Program-made: the position numbers and the translations under genes
Notes under the pieces: model-generated
Database searches by the model: none
Told to the model about the DNA's origin: nothing
Seen by the model: only the letters and a program-made list of their open reading frames with translations
In this document: in pieces, positions 43,660 through 56,410 of the stretch
Layout: each line of letters begins with the position of its first letter
Position numbering within the stretch: the first letter of the stretch is position 1
Source: Pictodentalium vernedei
Taxonomy: Eukaryota; Mollusca; Scaphopoda; Dentaliida; Dentaliidae
Assembly (NCBI GenBank): GCA_031216915.1
Contig: CM062294.1
Span: 165,681,455 to 165,745,454 of the forward strand
Length of the DNA: 64,000 nt
Reading direction: 5' to 3'

Positions 43660-45470
43660 TAGCTCAACTTTGGCGAAGCCAAATTTGAGCTTATGCCATG
43701 GCCAGTCGTCCGTCTGTTCGTCAACAATTCAATACGGCTCGGGCTAGAGGCCGTATTTATGAACCGATCTTTACGAAACTTCTTGGGTACCTTTGTTATG
43801 ACCGTGGGACGAGAACAAGTGTTTTTGGGTGCGATCCAAAATTCAAGTTGGCCACTGGCAGCCATTTTGTACAAAATTAGGTGCAATCAGATTTTTGCTC
43901 AGAACTTCCATATGAACGCGCTGACTTGAATAATTTTTTGTATGAATGTTTAGTACCATGGGATACATCACATATAATACAGGTTTTTTTCTTGTGCGTA
44001 AATTATGCAAATTAGACTAACTTTGATGTATTTAGTGTTACTTTCAGCACTGTAAGTGCAAATGCCAATACGGCTCGGGCTAGAGGCCATATTTATGAAC
44101 CGATCTTTACGAAACTTCTTGGGTACCTTTGGTATCACCGTGGGACGAGAACGAGTGTTTTTGGGTCCGGTCAGAAATTCAAGATGGCCGAAGGCAGCCA
44201 TTTTGTACAAAATTAGGTGCAATCAGATTTTTTCACAGAACTTCCATATGAAAGCGCTGATTTTAATAATTTTTTGTGTGAATGTTTAGTACCATGGGAT
44301 ACATCACATATAATACGGGTTTTTTTCTCGTGCAGAAATTATGCAAATTAGATGAACTTTGATTTTTTCTGTGCCACTTACACACAGTAAGTACACATGT
44401 CAATACGGCTCAGGCTAGAGTCTGTATTTATGAACTGATCTTCACGAAACGTCTTGGGTACCTTTGTTATCACCTTGGAACGAGAACGAGTGTTTCTGGG
44501 TGCAGTCCAAAATTCAAGATGGCTGCAAGTGGCCATTTTGTACCGAAATTAGGTCTAATCAGTTTTTTGTACACAACTTCTATACGGCTCAGGCTAGAGG
44601 CCGTATTTATGAACCGATCTTTACGAAACTTCTTGTGTACCTTTGTTATCACCGTGGGATGAGAATGAGTGTTTTGGGGAGTGGTCCAAAATTCAAGATG
44701 GCCACCAGCAGCCATTTTGTACCAAAATTTGTGCAATCAGTGTTTTGTACAGAACGTCTGTATGAAAGTTCTGATTTGAATAAATTTTTGCATGAATGTT
44801 TAGTAACATGGAATACATCACATATAGTACGGGTTTTTTTCTCGTGCAGACATTATGCAAATTAGATGAACTTTGATTTATTCAGTGCTGCTTATACATA
44901 AGTGCATATATCAATACGGCTCGGGCTAGAGGCTGTATTTATCAACCGATCTTCACGAAACTTCTTGAGTACCTTTGTTATCACCTTGGGATGAGAACGA
45001 GTGTTTCTGGGTGCAGTCCAAAATTCAAGATGGCTGCCAGTGGTCATTTTGTACCGAAATCAGTTTTTTGTCACATCTTCTATACAGCTCGTATTTATGA
45101 ACTGATCTTCACGAAACTTCTTGGGTACCTTTGTTTTCACCTTGGGACAGGAACGAGTGTGTTTTGGGGTGCCTTTGTTATCACTGTGCTATGAGAACAA
45201 ATATTTTGGGGTTCAGTCAGACCCACTCAAAGTTTTCTTTTCTAGTTTAGCATCTGACTGTCACCCACCTTTACAATACTTTACCTATACATTTGTTACA
45301 GGCTACGGTCAGTATTTATGTACAGCCCGTTACAATACGTTATATGTACCTTTGTTATCAGGTCATTACCTAGATGTTTGTCATTGCTGTGTCACATACT
45401 ATACATGTACATGTCTTAACAAGTTGAGCTACAGTGTCATTGACACTTCCATTGTAATTATTTCTATGCC
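43660..45470. repeat. Repeat array, unit 1 (CGGCTCGGGCTAGAGGCCG family)
   Basis: Starts with GCTCAACTTTGGCGAAGCC and repeats a block with CGGCTCGGGCTAGAGGCCG, ACGAAACTTCTTGGGTACC, GAGAACGAGTGTTT and AAGATGGC...GCCATTTTGTAC about six times (near 43735, 44070, 44402, 44585, 44913, 45080). The plus and minus frames are partly open, but the open stretches are not consistent between units, so it is not read as a gene. Confidence 0.75.
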
Positions 45471-45570
45471 ATCAAAAGCTCATGTTCTTGGGGGGGGGGG
45501 GGGGGGTGGGGGGTGTTATATTTTAGGCCTCCTAATCTAGAGAATAGCATTGTTGGTGGTGTATTTTGTC

Positions 45571-45630
45571 CCTTGAGTGCAAGAAGGCTTTGCAGTGCTG
45601 AAGCATTGCAAAGCCTTGTTGCACCCAAGG
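45571..45630. repeat. 29-bp imperfect hairpin
   Basis: Arms CCTTGAGTGCAAGAAGGC... and its reverse complement differ at three positions around the loop at 45600-45601. Probably a small foldback element. Confidence 0.6.
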
Positions 45631-45703
45631 AACTAATTTTTCAATTTTATTAACTTTAATAAAATATCAGACACAAACCATTTAATTTTTATGTTTTCAA
45701 GTT

Positions 45704-45803
45704 NNNNNNNNNNNNNNNNNNNNNNNNNNNNNNNNNNNNNNNNNNNNNNNNNNNNNNNNNNNNNNNNNNNNNNNNNNNNNNNNNNNNNNNNNNNNNNNNN
45801 NNN
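45704..45803. other. Assembly gap of exactly 100 N
   Basis: A round gap size normally means that the real distance is unknown. Sequence may be missing here. Confidence 0.98.
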
Positions 45804-46024
45804 GAGCTATTTAAAATGTTTTCTCCAATTACAGACTTCTGAGTATCAACTAGAGAGAGTGGGGTGAGCTGGGGTAGTAACCTCAAGGCCTGGGGATTTA
45901 AGGCCTTGGGCTGTCCAAGGACAAGAAAGTCAAGTTGTCCATTGAATTGCAATTTATTAGGCTTTACCAAACCCAGTTTGGGAAAGACTCTTGTTATTCT
46001 TTTTTTTCAAAATTTTTCTTCTCT

Positions 46025-47845
46025 ATTTTTTAATTTTTAGCTCAACTTTGGCGAAGCCAAATTTGAGCTTATGCCATGGCCCGTCGTCCGTCTGTCCATC
46101 AACAATTGGATACGGTTCGGGCTAGAGGCCGAAGTTATGAATCGCTCTTTACGAAACTTCTTGGGTACCTTTGTTATGACCGTGGGACGAGAACGAGTGT
46201 TTTTGGGTGTGGTCCGAAATTCAAGATGGCTGCCAGCCGCCATTTTGTACCGACGATGCAGAAATCTGTTTTTTGTACCGAACTTCCATATGAAAGCTCC
46301 GATTTGAATAATTTTTTGTATGAGTGTTTAGTACCATGGGATACATCACATATAATACGGGTTTTTGTGCGTAAATTATGCAAATTAGACTAAATTTGAT
46401 GTTTTTTTGGTGTTACTTTCAGCACTGTAAGTGCAAATGCCAATACGGCTCGGGCTAGAGGCCGTATTTATGAACCGATCTTTACGAAACTCCTTGGGTA
46501 CCTTTGTTATCACCGTGGGACGAGAACGAGTGTTTTTGGGTCCGGTCCAAAATTCAAGATGGCCGATGGCAGCCATTTTGTACAAAATTTGGTGCAATCA
46601 GATTTTTGCACAGAACTTCCATATGAAAGCGCTGATTTGAATAATTTTTGTGTGAATGTTTAGTACCATGGGATACATCACATATAATACAGGTTTTTTT
46701 CTCGTGCAGAAATTATGCAAATTAGATGAACTTTGATTTTTTCAGTGCTACTTACACACAGTAAGTACACATGTCAATACGGCTCGGGCTAGAGTCTTCA
46801 CGAAACGTCTTGGGTACCTTTGTTATCACCTTGGGACGAGAACGAGTGTTTCTGGTCTGGGTGCGGTCCAAAATTCAAGATGGTTGCCAGTGGCCATTTT
46901 GTACCGAAATTAGGTCTAATCAGTTTTTTGTACACAACTTCTATACGGCTCAGGCTAGAGGCCGTATATATGAACCGATCTTTACGAAACTTCTTGGGTA
47001 CCTTGTTATCACCGTGGGATGAGAACGAGTGTTTTTGGGTGTGATCCGAAATTCAAGATGGCCACCAGCAGCCATTTTGTACCAAAATTAGTGCAATCAG
47101 TCTTTTGTACAGAACTTCTGTATGAAAGTTCTGATTTGAATAAATTTTTGTATGAATGTTTAGTAACATGGAATACATCACATATAGTACGGGTTTTTTT
47201 CTCGTGCAGAAATTATGCAAATTAGATGAACTTTGATTTATTCAGTGCTACTTATACACTGTAAGTGCACATGTCAATACGGCTCGGGCTAGAGGCTGTA
47301 TTTATCAACCGATCTTCACAAAACTTCTTGGGCACCTTTGTTATCACCTTGGGATGAGAACAAGTGTTTCTGGGTGCGGTCCAAAATTCAAGATGGCTGC
47401 CAGTGGCCATTTTGTACCGAAATTAGGTCCAATCAGTTTTTTGTCACAACTTCTACACAGCTCATATTTGTGAACTGATCTTCACGAAACTTCTTGGGTA
47501 CCTTTGTTTTCACCTTGGGACAGGAATGAGTGTGTTTTGGGGTGCCTTTGTTATCACTGTGCTATGAGAACAAATATTTTGGGGTTCAGTCAGACCCACT
47601 CTGGGACTCAAAGATTTTTTTCTAGTTTAGCATCTGACTGTCACCCACCTTTACAATACTTTACCTATACATTTGTTACAGGCAACGGTCAGTATTTATG
47701 TACACCCCATTACAATACTTTATATGTACATTTGTTATCAGGTCATTATTACCTAGATGTTTGTCATTGCTGTGTCACATACTATACATGTACATGTCTT
47801 TGTCTTGACAAGTTGAGCTACAGTGTCATTGACACTTTCATTTTT
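46025..47845. repeat. Repeat array, unit 2, duplicate of 43660-45470
   Basis: Same start, same order of about six blocks (near 46110, 46443, 46778, 46944, 47277, 47458) and the same end (TTGACAAGTTGAGCTACAGTG). Differences include base changes and indels, so it is not an exact copy. The two units stand on either side of the N gap. Confidence 0.75.
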
Positions 47846-47906
47846 TTTCCTCCTTGAATTTTGTCTGTTGAACTGCTCAAAAACAATCTGTACAATTTTG
47901 ACTAAA

Positions 47907-48902
47907 ACAAGCTGTACGATTTTAAACAAATTTGGCATACTTATGTAATGTCATAAAATCTAGTGAAATGCGGTTTCGTCATGTCTGTGAAAATGCATAT
48001 TTTCAAAATATTCTGCCAAAACCATCAAAATTTCACCATTTTTCAAATGTCTCAAAATTTTTTACAGTTATTTAGCTGAAATTTTCCACACATGTAGAGC
48101 ATAATATGATACACCACGAACACCACTCAAATCTTTCAACTTTCACCTCCATTGGCCAAAAATCACATGAATATAGATTTTTTCTTCAAAATTGACCAAC
48201 TTCAAGAGCAAATTTCTCTAATTACAAGGTAGTTGTAACAATTATTTTGGTATGGATAGATGCAACAATGATTGTTCAAGAAAGTTACTGTCTACTTTTT
48301 AATCTCAGTTTTAACCCTGAAGCACAATGAGGGCGAGAATAATAGTACCGTTTGAAAATGCCAAAATTAGCCAACTTTGGTTGCTTTTTCTATCATTTTG
48401 GAAAGGGTTAATTTCAAACACTTTTCATGTACGTATTCACAATTGACTACCAAACATATTTGCTGTTGTAAGTTTGGTTGTAAAGTTTAACCCTATCCCA
48501 TTCTGGTTGCATAAAAGTAGGCACCGTCCAAAAAAACTCCAATTTTTCAGAATTTGGTAAGTTTAGGTGACGATTTACTCCATTTTTAATTGATAATTGA
48601 TTGAGCTCTGAATGTTTTCTATAGCTGCTTGCAGCAGTCAAAGTATGACAAATTTTGTTCTCTATGTTATTATTAAAAGTTTAACCCTTAGCAGATTTGA
48701 GACTTGCCATAAGGGTACTGTTGGATTAATTATTATTTTCGCCAACTTTTACATGCACTTTCTCAGCACTGGAGCCATATTGTCTCAAAACCTTTTCCAT
48801 GAGAAGATAGGGCATTCATCTAAGAACAATTTTGCTGTTATATGTTTTATTCCAAGTTTTAACCCTCACCCAGTTGTCAGGCGTTGAATTGGAGTACCCT
48901 CA
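47907..48902. repeat. Interspersed repeat, unit A of a direct pair
   Basis: Matches 50558-51542 over its full length (ACAAGCTGTACGATTTTAAAC, TTTGGCATACTTATGTAATG, CTATCATTTTGGAAAGGG). Partial further units lie at 49080-49400 and 51640-52150. No coding capacity is recognised. Confidence 0.75.
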
Positions 48903-49476
48903 ACTTGTACATGTTCATTGAAATACCAAGATTCAAGATTAGTCCATGTCTCTTTGCAGACACTCAGTCTGTGATTGATGTTCATACATTAAGAGCATAA
49001 TATGATACACTAAAATCACCACACAAATATTTCAAAATTAACCCCTATTGGCCACATATGATATGAATATATCATTTTATCTTCAAGATTGACTAACTTG
49101 AAGTGCTAATTTCTCTAATTGCAATGTTGTTGTAACAGTTATTTTTGTATGCATAGATGCAACAATGCTGGCAGAAGAAAGTTACTGTTTAGTTTTTAAT
49201 CTCATCTTTAACCCTCAAGCACAATGAGGGTAAGATTTCCATTCATAAATGCTAAAATTACCTAACTTCGCTTATATTTTCCTGTCATTTTGGAAAGGGT
49301 TAATTTTAGATACTTTGTTTTGCTATAGGTAGAGATGCTCAATGAACAAATCCGCTGCTGTAAGTTATGCTTTGGGGCTCAACCCAAAACATGCTTTGGC
49401 CACGTAAAGAATAGTATTGGCTGACAAAACTTGATTTTCAGTGAATTTTGCAAACATCTGTACTCATTTCCTCTAA

Positions 49477-50225
49477 TTATGTCTCCCCTTCCCAGAAGGG
49501 AGACATATTGTTTTAGTGCTTATTCTTCTTCTTCTTCTTCTTCTCCTTCTTCTTCTTCTTCTTCTTCTTCTTCTTCTTCTTCTTCTCATACAAACTTTGT
49601 CCGGGGCATAACTTTTTTGTCTTTTGACCTAGACCTTAGATATTTGGCATGTGGATGTATCACAATGAGCCGGTGTGTCGCGTATCCATAGTGACCTTCA
49701 TGTGACATTGACCTTTGACCTGAAGGTCAGATTTATGCACTTTTTAAGGGAAACTTTGTCCGGGGCATAACTTTTTTGTCTTTTGCTTTTGACCTAGACC
49801 TTAGATATTTGGCATGTGGATGTATCACCATGCGCCGGGGTGTCACATACCATAGTGACCTTCATGTGACCTTGACCTTTGACCTGAAGGTCAGATTTAT
49901 GTGCCTTTTAAGGGAAACTTTGTCTGGGGCATAACTTTTTTGTCTTTTGACCTAGACCTTAGATATTTGGCATGTGGATGTATCACCATGAGCCAGTGTA
50001 TCGCGAACCATAGTGACCTTCATGCGACCTTGACCTTTGACCTGAAGGTCAGATTTATGTGCTTTTTTTAAGGGAAACTTCGTCCGGATCAGAACTTTTT
50101 TGTCTTTTGACCTATACCTTAGATATTTGGTATGATTGTCAATATTATTCTTGTATATATAATTTGCAGTGCATTAAATAGAAAGGAAGGGGAGACATAT
50201 GTTTTAGTGTGCTAAAACAGTTTCT
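49477..50225. mobile_element. Minisatellite-bearing element with (TTC)n and AGGTCA half-sites
   Basis: Bounded by GTCTCCCCTTCCC...GGGAGACATAT at the left and GGGGAGACATATGTTTTAGTG at the right. It splits a repeat unit of the surrounding array (CTCTAATT | GCAAGGTTG). Inside are a (TTC)n run at 49523-49586 and about three to four units of about 170 bp carrying GGGGCATAACTTTTTTGTC, CCTTAGATATTTGGCATGTGG and a block with TGACCTTGACCTTTGACCTG. This layout resembles the short mobile elements with internal tandem repeats known from bivalves; the family is not assigned. Confidence 0.6.
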
Positions 50226-50557
50226 AGTTGCAAGGTTGTTGTAGCAATTATTTTGGTTTGGATAGATGTAACAGTGATTGCAGAAGAAAGTTACTGTTTA
50301 CTTTTTAATCTCAAGATTTAACCCCCAAGCGCAATGAGGGTGAGAATAAGAGGACCGTTATAGAATGCCAAAAATAGCCAACTTTGGATGCTTTTTGTCG
50401 ATCATTTTGGAAATGGACAATTTCAAGCACTTTGCTTTGCTATATGTAGTCTGCATTTTCACATTGGAAAGTTGGGAAAGGCCGTAATTTGTCCAATAAA
50501 TTACAATTCTCTAGTTTTTTTCTTCCTCCCTAATTTTGTCTGTGGCTTAGCTTAAAA

Positions 50558-51542
50558 ACAAGCTGTACGATTTTAAACAAATTTGGCATACTTATGTAAT
50601 GTTATAAAATCTAGTGAAATGCGGTATCGTCATATCTGTGAAAACACGTATTTTCAAAATATTCTGCCAAAACCATCAAAATTTCACCATTTTTCGAATG
50701 TCTCAAAATTGTTTACAGTTATTTAGCTGAAATTTTCCACACATTTAGAGCATAATATGATGCACCACAATCACCACTAAAATCTTTCAACATTAACCCC
50801 CATTGGCCAAAAATGATATGAATATAGATTTTTTCTTCAGAATTGACCAACTTCAAGGGCAAATTTCTCTAATTGCAAGTTTGTTGTAACAATTATTTTG
50901 GTATGGTTAGATGCAACAATGATTGCAGAAGAAAGTTACTGTTTACTTTTTAATCCCAGATTTAACCCTCAAGCACAATGAGGGCGAGAATAAGAGTACC
51001 GTTTGAAAATGCCAAAATTAGCCAACTTTGGTTGCTTTTTCTATCATTTTGGAAAGGGTTAATTTCAAACACTTTTCATGTACATATTCACAATTGACTA
51101 CCGAGCATATTTGCTTTTGTAAGTTTGGTTGTAAAGTTTAACCCTATCCCATTCTGGTTGCATAAAAGTAGGTACTGTCCAAAAAAACTCCAATTTTTTC
51201 AGAATTTGGTAAGTTTATGGCACGCTTTACTCCATTTTTAATTGCTTGAGCTCTGAATGTTTTCTATAGCTGCTTGCAGCAGTCAATGTATGACAAATTT
51301 TGTTCTATATGTTAGTATTAAAAGTTTAACCCTTGGCAGATTTGAGACTTCCCATTAGGATACTGTCGGAATAATTGTTATTTTCGCCAACGTTTACATG
51401 CACTTTCTCAGCACTGGAGCCATATTGTCTCAAAACCTTTTCCATGAGGATTGGGCCTTCATCCAAGAACAGTTTTGCTGTTATATATTTATTCAAAGTT
51501 TTAACCTTCACCCAGTTTTTGGGCCTTGAATTTGAGTGCCCT
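50558..51542. repeat. Interspersed repeat, unit B of a direct pair
   Basis: Direct repeat of 47907-48902, offset about 2650 bp. Continues into related degenerate sequence to about 52150. Confidence 0.75.
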
Positions 51543-52879
51543 AAAATTCTTCATAAAATTGGCTAATTTGAAGCTCACTTTTCTTCCATTTTCGAAAGGA
51601 ATATCGGAAAATGATTTACATGTTCATATTTACAATTCTCTACCAAGCATATTTGCTGTTGTAAGTTTGGTTGTAAAGTTTAACCCTATGCTCGTTCTGT
51701 TTGCATAAAGATAGGTGCAGTCAAAAAAAACTCTTGTTTTTCAGAATTTGGTAAGTTTAAGTGACGATTTACTCCATTCCTAATTGATTGAGCGCTGAAC
51801 ATTTTCTATGGCTGTATGCAGCAGTCATAGTATGACAACTTTTGTTTTATATGTCATTATTAAAAGTTTAGCCATTGGCAGATTCGAGACTGCCCATATG
51901 GGTACTATCAGAATAATTGATATTTTCATAAAATCACAGAATATTGATAAGCGTGCAGTGGTAGTTTGGAATAGAATATCCAAAAATGCTTTCGAAATTC
52001 AGATTCACAGTTCAGTTCCTAGAATATTTTCTGTTATAAGGTTGCTGTAAAGTTTAACGCAATCCCTGTCTCAGATGCATGAAGATAGGTGCCGTCAAAA
52101 AAAACTCTAACTTTTTCAAAATTTCGCAGGTTTAAGTGACAATTTACTCCTTTCCTAATTCTGGGGTAGTTCCATTTGAAACTTAGGACCAAAATCCGGA
52201 AATTAGTTTTTTGTTTTTTTTATGCGTTTTGGTCAATTTTAAGAAGAAAAAATTTTAGGCTGAAAATATTTTGTTTGGGACTTCGAAAATTTCCGAAGAA
52301 AAATAAAATAAAAATTTGTTTTTTATGCGTTTATCTCAATTTTGGGACATAAAAGTGCAGGAACTGAAAATAGAAGGAAAATCCTGTGTATTGTGTGCGC
52401 ACAATCGCTTCATCTAGTTGGTATATGCTTTTCTTAGGAGGGGCATATGCAGCTTATTCAAGTCAAGTCTCTGGTTTGATATTTAGACTACCATGTCAGG
52501 TGAGTGCCCTCTGGCCCTTGGGGCCTCTTGTTGTGAATAGTGCTGGCCAGTTTTGTCCAGGGTTAACATTTGTCCTGAACAAGTTTGTTAACCACAATCA
52601 TTCTTCGAAGATTCAAGGAGTGAGAAAATTTTGAAAATTTTACCTGAAAGACTCAGTTTCCTGGTATTGGGAATGTAAAGGAGTCTTACTTTCAAACTCA
52701 TTTTTCCAAGTGTATGAAGAGAAATTATATTATTCTGTTACTAGTATTCAAGTGCTAGATATACATCGTACCATCCAACTCGGCAATCAGCAGAATACTT
52801 TTTGTGTTCGTAGATTTTATCCCAAAGTAAAAAACTGTTTATCAATTCCAGCTTCCGCAGTGCAGCTTACAATTTTTAT

Positions 52880-53560
52880 CCCCCCCCCCCCGACTTAAGT
52901 CGGGTGGCATATAGTGATTGAAGTGTGCATGTGTCTGTCCGTCTGTCCGTCCATGTGTGTGTGTCTTAGCCAATAACTCGAAAACTGTTAGGGCCACAGT
53001 CATCAAACTTCACACAGTTATAAAGGACCATGGGTGGATAGGTCATACACCATAGCCGGGTTCGTACCTTCAAGGTCAAGATCACATTTCAAGGTCACAA
53101 TAAAAATCCGTCAATATTCGTGTCTCAGCCATAACTCAGAAATGAATCATAGTACAATTGTTAAACTTTTTACAACGGTTAAGGACAGTCAAAAGGTGTG
53201 TCGTGTATAATAGTTTCCACCGCATCTGCAAGGTGAAGTTCACAATTGACCTTCATATGTTCAGGGTCACAAATCGTGTCTCAAGCATAACTCCAAAACT
53301 ATTAGGACTACAGTCATCAAACTTCACACAATTATAAAGGTCCATGGGAGGATGTGTCACACACCATAGCCGAGTTCGTACCTACAAGGTCAAGGTCACA
53401 TTTCAAGGTCACACTAAAAATCGGTCAATATTTGTGTCTCAGCCATAACTCAGAAACGAATCATAGTACAATTGTTTAACTTTTTACAAACGTTAAGGAC
53501 AGTCAGAAGGTGTGTCGCGCATAATAGTTTCCGCCACTTCTGCAAGGTAAAGGTCACAGG
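52880..53560. repeat. Poly-C tract and two ~300-bp tandem units with AGGTCA motifs
   Basis: A C12 run (52880-52891) and GTCTGTCCGTCTGTCC lead into two similar units (about 52975-53265 and 53277-53560). Shared phrases are CAGTCATCAAACTTCACACA, AAGGTCCATGGG and TTCAAGGTCA. Interspersed non-coding repeat. Region 52151-52879 before it shows nothing recognisable. Confidence 0.6.
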
Positions 53561-53965
53561 GGGTGGGGGGGGGAGGGCATGTGTTACCTTAGTAACATTG
53601 TTCTTGTTGCTTTTCATTTTGTGATTACAGGCATTCTCCCATAATTTGTAACAAGGCAAATCCATACAGACTAAATAACTACAAAGATATATGAAACACA
53701 TGGGTAGAATGCGAAACCTTCAAGTTGTGTTATCCTCACTTGGGAATAAAACCTAAATATGAGCCTCCAGGACGACACTGATCGATGTCAATTTGTTTCG
53801 ACCAGTTGAATGCCATAAAAATTAAAAAGCAAATTAGGGTCGGTACCCCACCAACTAACAGTGATGTCTTATTGACAATGAAGGAAACGTGGCAAGTATC
53901 CAGTTGAAAAGTGCTTTTAATTCAATTTTCATGTAAACTGGTTGTTACATGCGAGGTGTCTGATC

Positions 53966-54069
53966 AATACAGAACTGCACATACGTTTTCAACTCTTGTG
54001 ATGCCGTGGGCCAAAGCAATCTTGTGCGATAATTCTTAGCTCATTCAAACGTATGTGCAGTTCTGTATT
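53966..54069. repeat. Small foldback element with perfect 23-bp arms
   Basis: AATACAGAACTGCACATACG... at 53966-53988 is the exact reverse complement of 54047-54069, with 58 bases between. Another foldback, around the ATGGAC/GTCCAT pair, lies at about 54275-54340. Confidence 0.65.
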
Positions 54070-54821
54070 TCAGGCCTTGCAGTCTAGAATATCAAGAACT
54101 GCAAAACAGTTGCCCTCCTCAGATTGCTTGGGAGTGCAATTGCACCTGGAATTTTCAATACATGTACTTGTATGCTATTTTGGTTACAGAATGTGGAGAG
54201 TGGATTGTCACCCAGTCACCCATGGAGTGGAGGTATCACCCAAGGTACTACTCTCAAATTTCTTACAGAAGCAACGGCCAAGTTTCAACCAATGGACTCC
54301 AGGTTTAACCCGGAGGTCCATTGGCTGAAACTTTGCTCATGTTAATTACGCTTTGCATCAAATTAGCATTTATTGCTTGAGAGAAATCATCACTCCACTG
54401 GTGATTTATTGACAATACACTCTCCACGTACTGTATATTCACTTCAGGGTATTACTATTGTGACTGAAAAATTACTCTGCATTCATGATCAGCTACATAT
54501 TGGAAAAATAGGCACACACATATTCTCAGTTTCAAAATGTTGCATTCAATTCTTGTGTGACTGTCTTTTACACTCAAAATGTATCGAATTGTGACACAGA
54601 ATAGGTCATGAATTATTGCGAATCAATGCAAGATTGACAAATGATAACAGATTTTAAAGGCAGTCCCATATAAGTCTGGCATTCCTGGAAATCAAGGGGT
54701 GCAAAAAATTGCCCTCCTCATTTTTTTCTGGGTGTGCAGTAGGCGTGCAGCACTCCTGCACTCCTAAAGAATGACATGCCTGGTATTTTTAATGGCCTTA
54801 TGTATTGTTTTGTTTTTCTAG

Positions 54822-55044
54822 TGATTCTTCAGAGAATGAAAGAATAATCGAAGCTGCTGTTTCACATGAGGCAATTTTCAGATCATTTGAGAAAGAGGTA
54901 GATAATCATTCTGTGGATAGAAATAATTCGGATGACACTGACCTTAACAAGTCACAAAACATGAATGAAAAAATACACAAGAGAAAAAAGAAAAAGAAGA
55001 AAAAATTCAAACCTGATGATTCAAACATAGATGAAAATAAATGA
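54822..55044 (+). CDS. Probable terminal exon of a host gene, Lys-rich C-terminus
   Basis: A T-rich tract and TTTTTCTAG end at 54821. The open frame then runs 74 codons to TGA at 55042-55044. The peptide starts SDSSENERIIEAAVSHEAIF, is rich in Asp, Asn and Ser, and contains a run KRKKKKKKKF near the end, possibly a nuclear or nucleic-acid-binding signal. I recognise no domain. The frame needs two bases from the previous exon. The TPR exon at 41192-41363 ends on a codon boundary, so the two cannot be spliced directly; either an exon between them is missing (the N gap is one place) or they are different genes. Same strand as the TPR exon. AT-rich sequence follows without a clear AATAAA close by. 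Confidence 0.5.
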
Positions 55045-55217
55045 GTTTTTTAATACATTTACGTGTTAATACATTTTGTTACTCTCATAAGTTTACTCAA
55101 ACAGAACAGTGAACCATATTCAAGATTGGTATATTTCGATAGGGGACTACAGTTGAAATTAGAAGTCCTGTCACAATTAGTGCAGAAAATGCTCGTTAAT
55201 TAATGCAAGGTCTGTTA

Positions 55218-55474
55218 ACAGGCCTGAAAATAAGCAGTCTGACATTTGCAGAATGAGGTCCCCAGAGGGTGAATTTGATGATGCGCTCCCAGACAGTAGG
55301 CCTATTTATCCTCTGGGTACCTCTTTCTGTTTAGTTTTGAGACTCTGATTCAGATTGAGGTTCATGGAGGGTAAATTTAGTGATGCTACCCTGCTATGTT
55401 GGGTAGCATCACTAAATTCACCCTCTGGTGACCTCATTTTGCAGACGACAGTCTGCTTATTTTCTGACTTGAGT
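55218..55474. mobile_element. Inverted-repeat MITE, uninterrupted relative of 19862-20407
   Basis: Arms start GGCCTGAAAATAAGCAGTCTG and end, inverted, in CAGTCTGCTTATTTTCTG. Both carry the GAGGTC.CCAGAGGGTGAATTT block. It supplies the empty target that confirms the Harbinger-type insertion at 19974-20310. A hairpin of TTTGCAAGC/GCTTGCAAA type follows at about 55625-55700. Confidence 0.7.
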
Positions 55475-56410
55475 TGGTGGTGAAATCACGAAGTGAACTG
55501 ATCAAACTGAGTGAAAATATTGAGACAACAGTGTGCGGAGGGTGGATTACTACAAAATTGCTGTGGGATAGATTTTTCACTTACCATAGTAATTATTTAC
55601 AATTTCTGAGGACAAAAGACAAGAAGCGCTTGCAAACTTCCATCAAATGGACCACCGGGGTTGCACCCAGTGGTCCATGTGATGAAAGTTTGCAAGTGTG
55701 TCTTGTGCTGTTATGTACAAATGCTTTTCGAATGGAGAATATATGGCACTCCTATTTAGTAGTAATCCACTTCCTTCATTCTGTATATGGAGTCGAATTT
55801 TAAGTTTATGTCACTACATGTACATGTTTCCCAGTAAAGTTTAAGAATGATGTTAATTATCTCTATTCAGTATTATTACCACTTTAGCGGGTGTTCCTTA
55901 GGCCATTATCGCTAATTTCCTGGGCATTAATATGCGATAAATGCTCAGGTCATCACGTGACATGCTGGGCCACTAATGGGTTTTCCTTCCCATTAGCACC
56001 TGTGGCCCGACACGTCATGTGACCGAATTACCTCCCATTCCCAATCTTCTGTTTCTGCTTTGTAAGTTCGGATGCTGTGCGAGGTAAACAAATCTCACAG
56101 CAGTTACTTGAGGTGATTACACCAAATATAACCTATTTACTGAAACATAAGGGGCCAAATAGTGATATAATGTGAGTATATTTATGTATCATTTTGTTTT
56201 TGAAGCTGCCAAACTCCGATCCTGGATTTTTAACATCGGTTATTTCATACTTGTTTTCAAGAAACTTCCAAAAATAAACTCCAACAACTCATGACTGAAT
56301 ATTCAATTACTTTGGCTTGTTTTGATCAAATTTGCAAACAGACGACACGCGTTCATTGTTATTTTAAGGTTACTTGAATGTCCTCCCCTATTAGTGGTAA
56401 TAATAGAAAT

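Noticed and set aside
45689..45970. Minus-strand ORF running across the N gap
   Set aside because: Most of it is unknown bases; the frame is an artefact of the gap.
43693..47225. Several 60-130-residue ORFs with similar translations (e.g. SLRNFLGTFVMTVGRERVF) in the repeat arrays
   Set aside because: They come from one DNA repeat read in different frames and on both strands, with no consistent frame, start or stop between units. A repeat, not a gene family.
49431..49691. 86-residue ORF with a long Ser run
   Set aside because: The Ser run is only the (TTC)n microsatellite; the rest is minisatellite.
55474..55803. 109-residue ORF on the plus strand
   Set aside because: It spans the end of a MITE and a foldback (arms near 55625-55700), with no splice signals or similarity that I recognise.
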